A stretch of DNA of 64,000 bases from Panax quinquefolius (taxonomy: Eukaryota > Streptophyta > Magnoliopsida > Apiales > Araliaceae): contig CM035171.1 in NCBI GenBank assembly GCA_020205615.1, positions 3,071,267 through 3,135,266 on the forward strand. The letters are read 5' to 3'. Positions 59,431 through 64,000 of this stretch are shown here, piece after piece. The translations under genes were made by a program, and so were the position numbers. The notes under the pieces are model-generated. The model had not been told where the DNA came from, did no database searches, and saw nothing but the letters and a program-made list of their open reading frames with translations. Position 1 is the first letter of the stretch. Every line of letters begins with the position of its first letter.

Positions 59431-62400
59431 TTATTCCAGGAGAGTTGGGGCAGATTGAGGAGGATTGGCGAGCATGTGAACGACTTCCCTCATGGTAGGC
59501 CTCGAGGCACTCTCATCCTCAACGCACATCATCGCTATCTTGAAGAGATAAACGACGCCTGTCAAAGGGTAAGCATTGAGCCTGGAGTCCAATATTGCAA
59601 GCACAGAAGATGCATCAGACGGCTGAGAAAGATCCGATATTGTTTTTCTGATCCACCTCACTATGTCCACTCCGTCACCGAATTCACCCACCGGCTTTCG
59701 CCCTGCTATCAGCTCCAGAAGCACCACCCCAAAGCTGTAAACGTCGCTTTTCTCGTCCACTTTTAGCGTGTAGGCATACTCTGCATCACACACAAAACAC
59801 AAACATATATTATACAAAAGCAAACAACAAAGTTTATTATGTCACTCAACAACTTGTATTTTAGAAATCCCTTGTGAATTTATATAAATGTATGATTATA
59901 GAAACCACGATCGTAGTGTTTCCAAGTAAGCCCGATCAAGTTGTGTGTTTAAAAATGGATTCTTCTTTAATTTTCTATAGAAGATTAATAAGCACAATAA
60001 TGTAATAATGTCTATTGTAATATTTTATTTAATTATTTGTTTGATTAACTAATGAAACACTGCAAGTATTTACATCCTATATAGTATACATCAAAGTGGT
60101 CAAGAGAGCAAGAACCTAAAGTGCATTGCAGCTAAAAGAAGTTAAAAACTATCGTCAACTAGCCACTGGTAAAATTCCCCCCATAAATTTCAATTAAAAT
60201 AGTCTCAAATGATCTTTTAACTATTATACTGTCAAATATTCAAAAATCATCAAGACTTAAAAAATTTGGAAATTTTTTAAATCTATATGCAAAACCGGAA
60301 GAATTACGCTAATTACCTGGTGCAATGTAGCCATAGGAGCCAGCAATGGATGACATGCACTCAGATGCACCAGCATCCTGCAAAAACTTGGCTAGACCAA
60401 AATCAGCAACATGAGCTTCATAATCTGAATCCAGCAGTATGTTATTTGACTTGACATCCCTATGGATGATCAATGGTGAACAGTCATGGTGTAAATAACA
60501 CAATCCCTTGGCAGCCTCAACCGCAATTCTGTTCCTCGTCTCCCACTGCAAATGAGCTCCTTTAGAGCCATGCAATATCTCGCCCAAGCTCCCATTCGAC
60601 ATGTATTCATATAATAACAAGTTGGCATCTTTATTTGACACGTATCCCAGCAGCCTCACAATGTTTCGATGACGAATTCTGCCAAGAGTCTGAATTTCTG
60701 CCGAGAAGCCATGATCGTTGCGGCCACCCACTAATCGTTTGATAGCCACGTCTATGCCGTTTGGCATGGAGCCCCGGTACACTGTCCCAGCTCCGCCTTT
60801 GCCAATTATGTTCTCTTCCTTCAAGCATTCCAAAACATCTTCGGCTTTAAAATCTAGCCGTTGGAATGTAGTGAGCTTCCACGCCCGTGATTTCTGAAGC
60901 CGCTTCTTTCTGATTCTTATAAAAGTGACCACCAATAGTAATACCACAGTTACTAGTATGATTATGGTAATGACGAGATTTGATGTGCTAAACGACGTAG
61001 CATGGCCTTTGTGAGAGGGGTTGGCAGTATTTGTGACCGGCGGGCAAAATTTTAGGTGCGGGCTACATAAGTTAGGGTTTCCGGCGAAGATTCTTTCGTT
61101 GAAGTCCTTCAATTGCCAGTCTATCGGAATCCTGCCGGAGAAATTATTGTAAGAGATGTCTAAGATTGTTAGGCTCTTCATGTACCCCATCTCATGTGGA
61201 ATTGCACCAGTCAGTTGATTTTGAGATAAATTGAGTGCATTCAGGTCCGATAGCTTCGTAATTTCTGTTGGAATTTCACCATACAAACTGTTCCGACTCA
61301 AATCAATTAAAATCAGCTTTGTACAATGAGCAATCGAAGCCGGAATTTCTCCTGCTAAGTTGTTGGCACTGATGTTGATTTTCAACAACATCTTCAAATT
61401 GGAGATTTCCTTGGGAACTTTGCCAACAAATTTGTTCATTTGAAGCTCTAATCTCTCTAATCTAAACAAATTTCCAATAGCCGGAGGAATTGTGCCAGTG
61501 ATCCAGTTATTAGAAAGCACAAGGCTCTGGAGTGCATTACCTGAAATATCCGCCGGAAGTTCGCCGGATAAGTTATTGTCGTTCACCTCGAGCATTTCCA
61601 ACACCGGCATGTTAAAGAACCCGGTGGGAATGCTTCCGTTGAAGAAATTCTTCATGATACGAATCCGAGTTAATGATTTACATTCACCGAGTTCACTCGG
61701 TATCGGTCCCAAGAAATAATTATCCATTAATATCAACTTCTTCAATCTCCCTCCTTTGCACAAATCTCGAGGTATCATACCGGTAAGATGATTCGTAGTA
61801 ACATCGAGCTGTAACAACTTCCCGTTTCGACCAAGATTCTCCGGCAGTTCAAAGGTGAAATTATTCTCCCATATTTGAAACACCTCGAGATTAGGATAAT
61901 CACCAACGAAAGCCGGAATCTGTCCGACGAAATGGTTACGAAACAGATTAAGTAAAGTCAGATTCGTCAAAGCAGAAAAACTCTCCGGTATTTCGCCGGT
62001 GAGTTTATTGATAGACAAATCTAATGACATCAACCTAACCAAATTAGATAGCTCATAAGGAATATGACCCGTGAGATTATTGTACTGGAGAAACAGAGAA
62101 TGCAACATTTTCAAATTGCCCAAACTCGGCGGAATCTCGCCGGTAAGATTGCTACCACCTAAATCCAAGAGTTGTAACGAGCTTAATAGCCCGAATTCAG
62201 GCGGAATTCCTCCAGAATATGAATTATAGTAACCTAACCATAGTTCTTTTAGCTTGGATAAACGTGACAAACTGGGCGGAATTAATCCGCAAAGAGCATT
62301 ACCTTGTAAAGCTAAGCTCTCCAAGCTCTGAAACTCAGAATAAGCCTCCGGAATCTCTCCGTAGAAATAATTTCCGCCAAGTTTGAGAGTTTTCAGATGC

Positions 62401-62912
62401 TGTAAGCTCACGAACTCTGTCGGAAGCTTGCCGGTGAAGTTGTTGTTGTAAACATCAAAGGATTCCAGCTCCGTCATGGTAATCACCATTGCACTGGGGA
62501 ATGTGCCGTTGAACACGTTATAGGAGAGATTAACGTACTTGATGGAGGTCAAGCTGGACATTTCCATGGGTAAAGGACCGGAGAGATTATCGGCGAAGAG
62601 AGTGAGATTGACGAGTTTATCCAAACGCCCTATCTCCGGCGGCACGGTGCCAAAGAGAGGAACATACGAGATATTGAGCGCAATCACACGTGAGTTGTGG
62701 TCACATGAAACTCCGGAGAAGGAGCAATGCGGGGAGGAAGAAGATGATGAGCTGGCGTTCCAGTCATGGAGTCCAGAACTGGTTGGACCAACCATGGAGG
62801 CTTTGAGTTTTAACAGTGTTTGGAGATCTGAGTATGCATTTGAAGAAGAAAATGAAAGCAAGAGGAAAACGGAAAATATGTGAAGGAAAGAAGAGAGGGG
62901 AGAAGTTTTCAT
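59431..62912 (-). CDS. CLV1: CLAVATA1-type LRR receptor kinase, 981 aa, two exons
   Basis: Join of exon 1 (62912-60317) and exon 2 (59780-59431); the GAG codon of kinase motif APE spans the junction. Plasma-membrane receptor that in Arabidopsis binds CLE peptides such as CLV3 and limits WUSCHEL activity in shoot meristems. Signal peptide about 1-26; N-cap Cys63/Cys70; about 21 leucine-rich repeats (about 76-595) with LTGEIP-type repeats; C-cap Cys616/Cys623; membrane helix 646-665. Kinase: glycine loop [10 protein letters not shown] 703-712, Lys725, HRD with Asp819, DFG 837-839, APE 864-866, all present, an RD kinase. Length (Arabidopsis CLV1 is 980 aa) and the single kinase-domain intron fit CLV1. 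Diagnostic stretches: [53 protein letters not shown] closely related BAM-type receptor is less likely, given the length and these matches. No stops or shifts, unlike the adjoining transposons. Confidence 0.95.
59781..60316 (-). other. CLV1: intron of CLV1
   Basis: 536 bases. Donor CCAG|GTAATT at 60317/60316 and acceptor GATGCAG|AGTATG at 59781/59780 on the minus strand, phase 1. AT-rich. Reading through the donor would give APGN and a stop, so the long exon-1 frame is not a truncated gene. Confidence 0.92.
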
Positions 62913-62980
62913 TTTCTCAATCTCTGTGGGATTGTAAGAGCTTTTTCAGGCAGGACGGTAAGGAAAATGGCGGTGTACGA

Positions 62981-62991
62981 CTATTATTATA
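62981..62991 (-). promoter_or_regulatory. CLV1: possible TATA box of CLV1
   Basis: TATAATAATAG on the minus strand, about 70 bases upstream of the ATG at 62912. Would leave a short 5' UTR; other start sites are possible. Confidence 0.3.
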
Positions 62992-63756
62992 GCAGCAAAA
63001 TGGTGAGGGAATATCGAAATTGATTGAATAAACAAAATACTACGATTCAGCTTGTGTCATACGGCACATAACGTAGAGTTAAGTTTCATTTACTAGCCGT
63101 TAAGTTTTGACGGAGCTTGCTAACAGTAATGACTGCCGGCGGTGGGCCAACTTTCTGAGTTTTGACGGCGTTTCTGAGTAATGGCGTTGCAGTCTTCTGG
63201 GAGACCGCCACAGTTGTATTGATGATGTGGCGTTACCTTGTTCTCAAGGCAAGGCAAATGCTTGAGAGTTGGCAGCAGATAAAGATTAAATGTGATAATT
63301 TAATTACTTAAAATAGAGCAAATTTTAACTCATCAATTTTTCTGGAAATTAAAGTTTTATTATTGTCAATTTATATCTTAATTGTTTTTTAGAACTACCA
63401 TGAAAACTTAAATAAAATAATATTACATATTACAAAAACAAAGCATATGTAGAAGATTAATTTATAATATTTTAATTTTATAATTAACATAATAATTTAT
63501 AATTTTAAAATAATAAATTTATAATCATTAATATTTTTAAAATAATTTATAATTTTATTGACATAAATTATATAAATTTATTAAAAATTAATTTTGAAAA
63601 AATCAATATTAAGTTTATACAAATATTTATTTTGATATGAATTTTTGATATTTTTATTATTGCAATTAATGTCAGCTTTGGGGTTTTATCAAGTGCACGT
63701 TTGTGGAGAAGAAATTAGGAGTAGATTTGTAAGTAGTAAATGGAGGTTGGGGGCAT
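62992..63756. other. upstream region of CLV1, no gene seen
   Basis: 63000-63300 is moderately GC-rich non-repetitive DNA likely to hold CLV1 regulatory sequence; 63300-63680 is very AT-rich with ATAATTTATAATTTT repeats. No frame or repeat family recognised. Confidence 0.4.
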
Positions 63757-63800
63757 GGCAAAGGCAAAGGCAAAGGCAAAGGCAAAGGAAAGGCAAAGGC
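63757..63800. repeat. (GGCAAA)n microsatellite
   Basis: About seven tandem GGCAAA units with one shortened unit (GGAAA). Confidence 0.9.
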
Positions 63801-63914
63801 GGTGTGTGTCTTTTCCTAAACGGACATCTGAGTACATTTGGATTGGATGCTATGACTAATGAGAGCAAAAGTCTACTCTCCTCTTTTTGTTTTTATCTAA
63901 AAGGGAGTCGGGGT

Positions 63915-63977
63915 CCATCACCATCCATCCATCCATTTGGCAATGGCAATGGCAATGGCAATGGCAATGGGAATGGG
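63915..63977. repeat. (CCAT)n and (GGCAAT)n microsatellites
   Basis: CCATCACCATCCATCCATCCAT followed within a few bases by about five GGCAAT units and GGGAATGGG. Confidence 0.9.
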
Positions 63978-64000
63978 CTGGCTGTTTACTATCCTTGTCC

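Noticed and set aside
60309..60316. Apparent truncation of the receptor kinase after SYGYIAP
   Set aside because: The stop lies in an intron; GT and AG borders restore the APE motif and the rest of the kinase in 59780-59431.
62539..62883. 114-codon frame opposite CLV1 exon 1
   Set aside because: Antisense shadow of the leucine-rich-repeat coding sequence with no independent support.

Overview
This window is nuclear DNA of a flowering plant, most likely a eudicot. The evidence is one intact CLAVATA1-type receptor kinase gene (minus strand, 59431-62912, one intron with GT/AG borders) and about 50 kb of Ty3/gypsy LTR retrotransposons whose primer-binding sites match plant initiator-tRNA-Met. 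Base composition is AT-rich. No bacterial, viral or organellar gene was seen. I cannot name the species.

Layout. 1-25446: a cluster of gypsy elements of one family ('Fam1', LTR starting TGTAAGACC, about 2.7 kb, pol of Del/Tekay chromovirus type). Partial element A (+, 1-5930) and element B (-, 5932-15944) form an imperfect palindrome of about 11.8 kb centred near 5930. B shares its 5' LTR with a further minus-strand element C (15945-16943 and 24652-25446). C is interrupted by plus-strand element D (16944-24651, target duplication ATAAG). 25447-33970: element E of a sister family ('Fam2', LTR starting TGTGAGACC, about 2.4 kb), which lacks most of pol. 33971-40771: no intact host gene. It holds a tRNA-Lys-like remnant, element J (35175-39238) carrying captured fragments of a protein disulfide isomerase-like gene and an HSP70 gene, and older repeat remnants.

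40772-58843 is a four-level nest: a fold-back DNA transposon with Mutator-like 9-bp target duplications; inside it a Fam2 solo LTR (H, minus); inside that a complete Fam2 element (G, plus, target duplication ACTAG); inside that an internally deleted Fam1 element (I, minus, target duplication TCCAC) whose two LTRs are both 2634 bp by boundary calls. 58853-64000 is gene territory: CLV1, its flanks and hexanucleotide microsatellites.

CLV1 is the only gene I consider functional; its product would be a plasma-membrane receptor restricting stem-cell number in shoot meristems. The retroelement genes are all broken. The most unusual signal is a set of short hairpins repeated through both LTR families and in two internal arrays. 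Their loop core is nearly constant while the stems differ in sequence but stay complementary, which suggests conserved RNA (or DNA) structure. Many differences between repeat copies cluster at CAG/CTG-type sites and may be assembly or base-calling errors, so reading frames in the transposons should be treated with caution.
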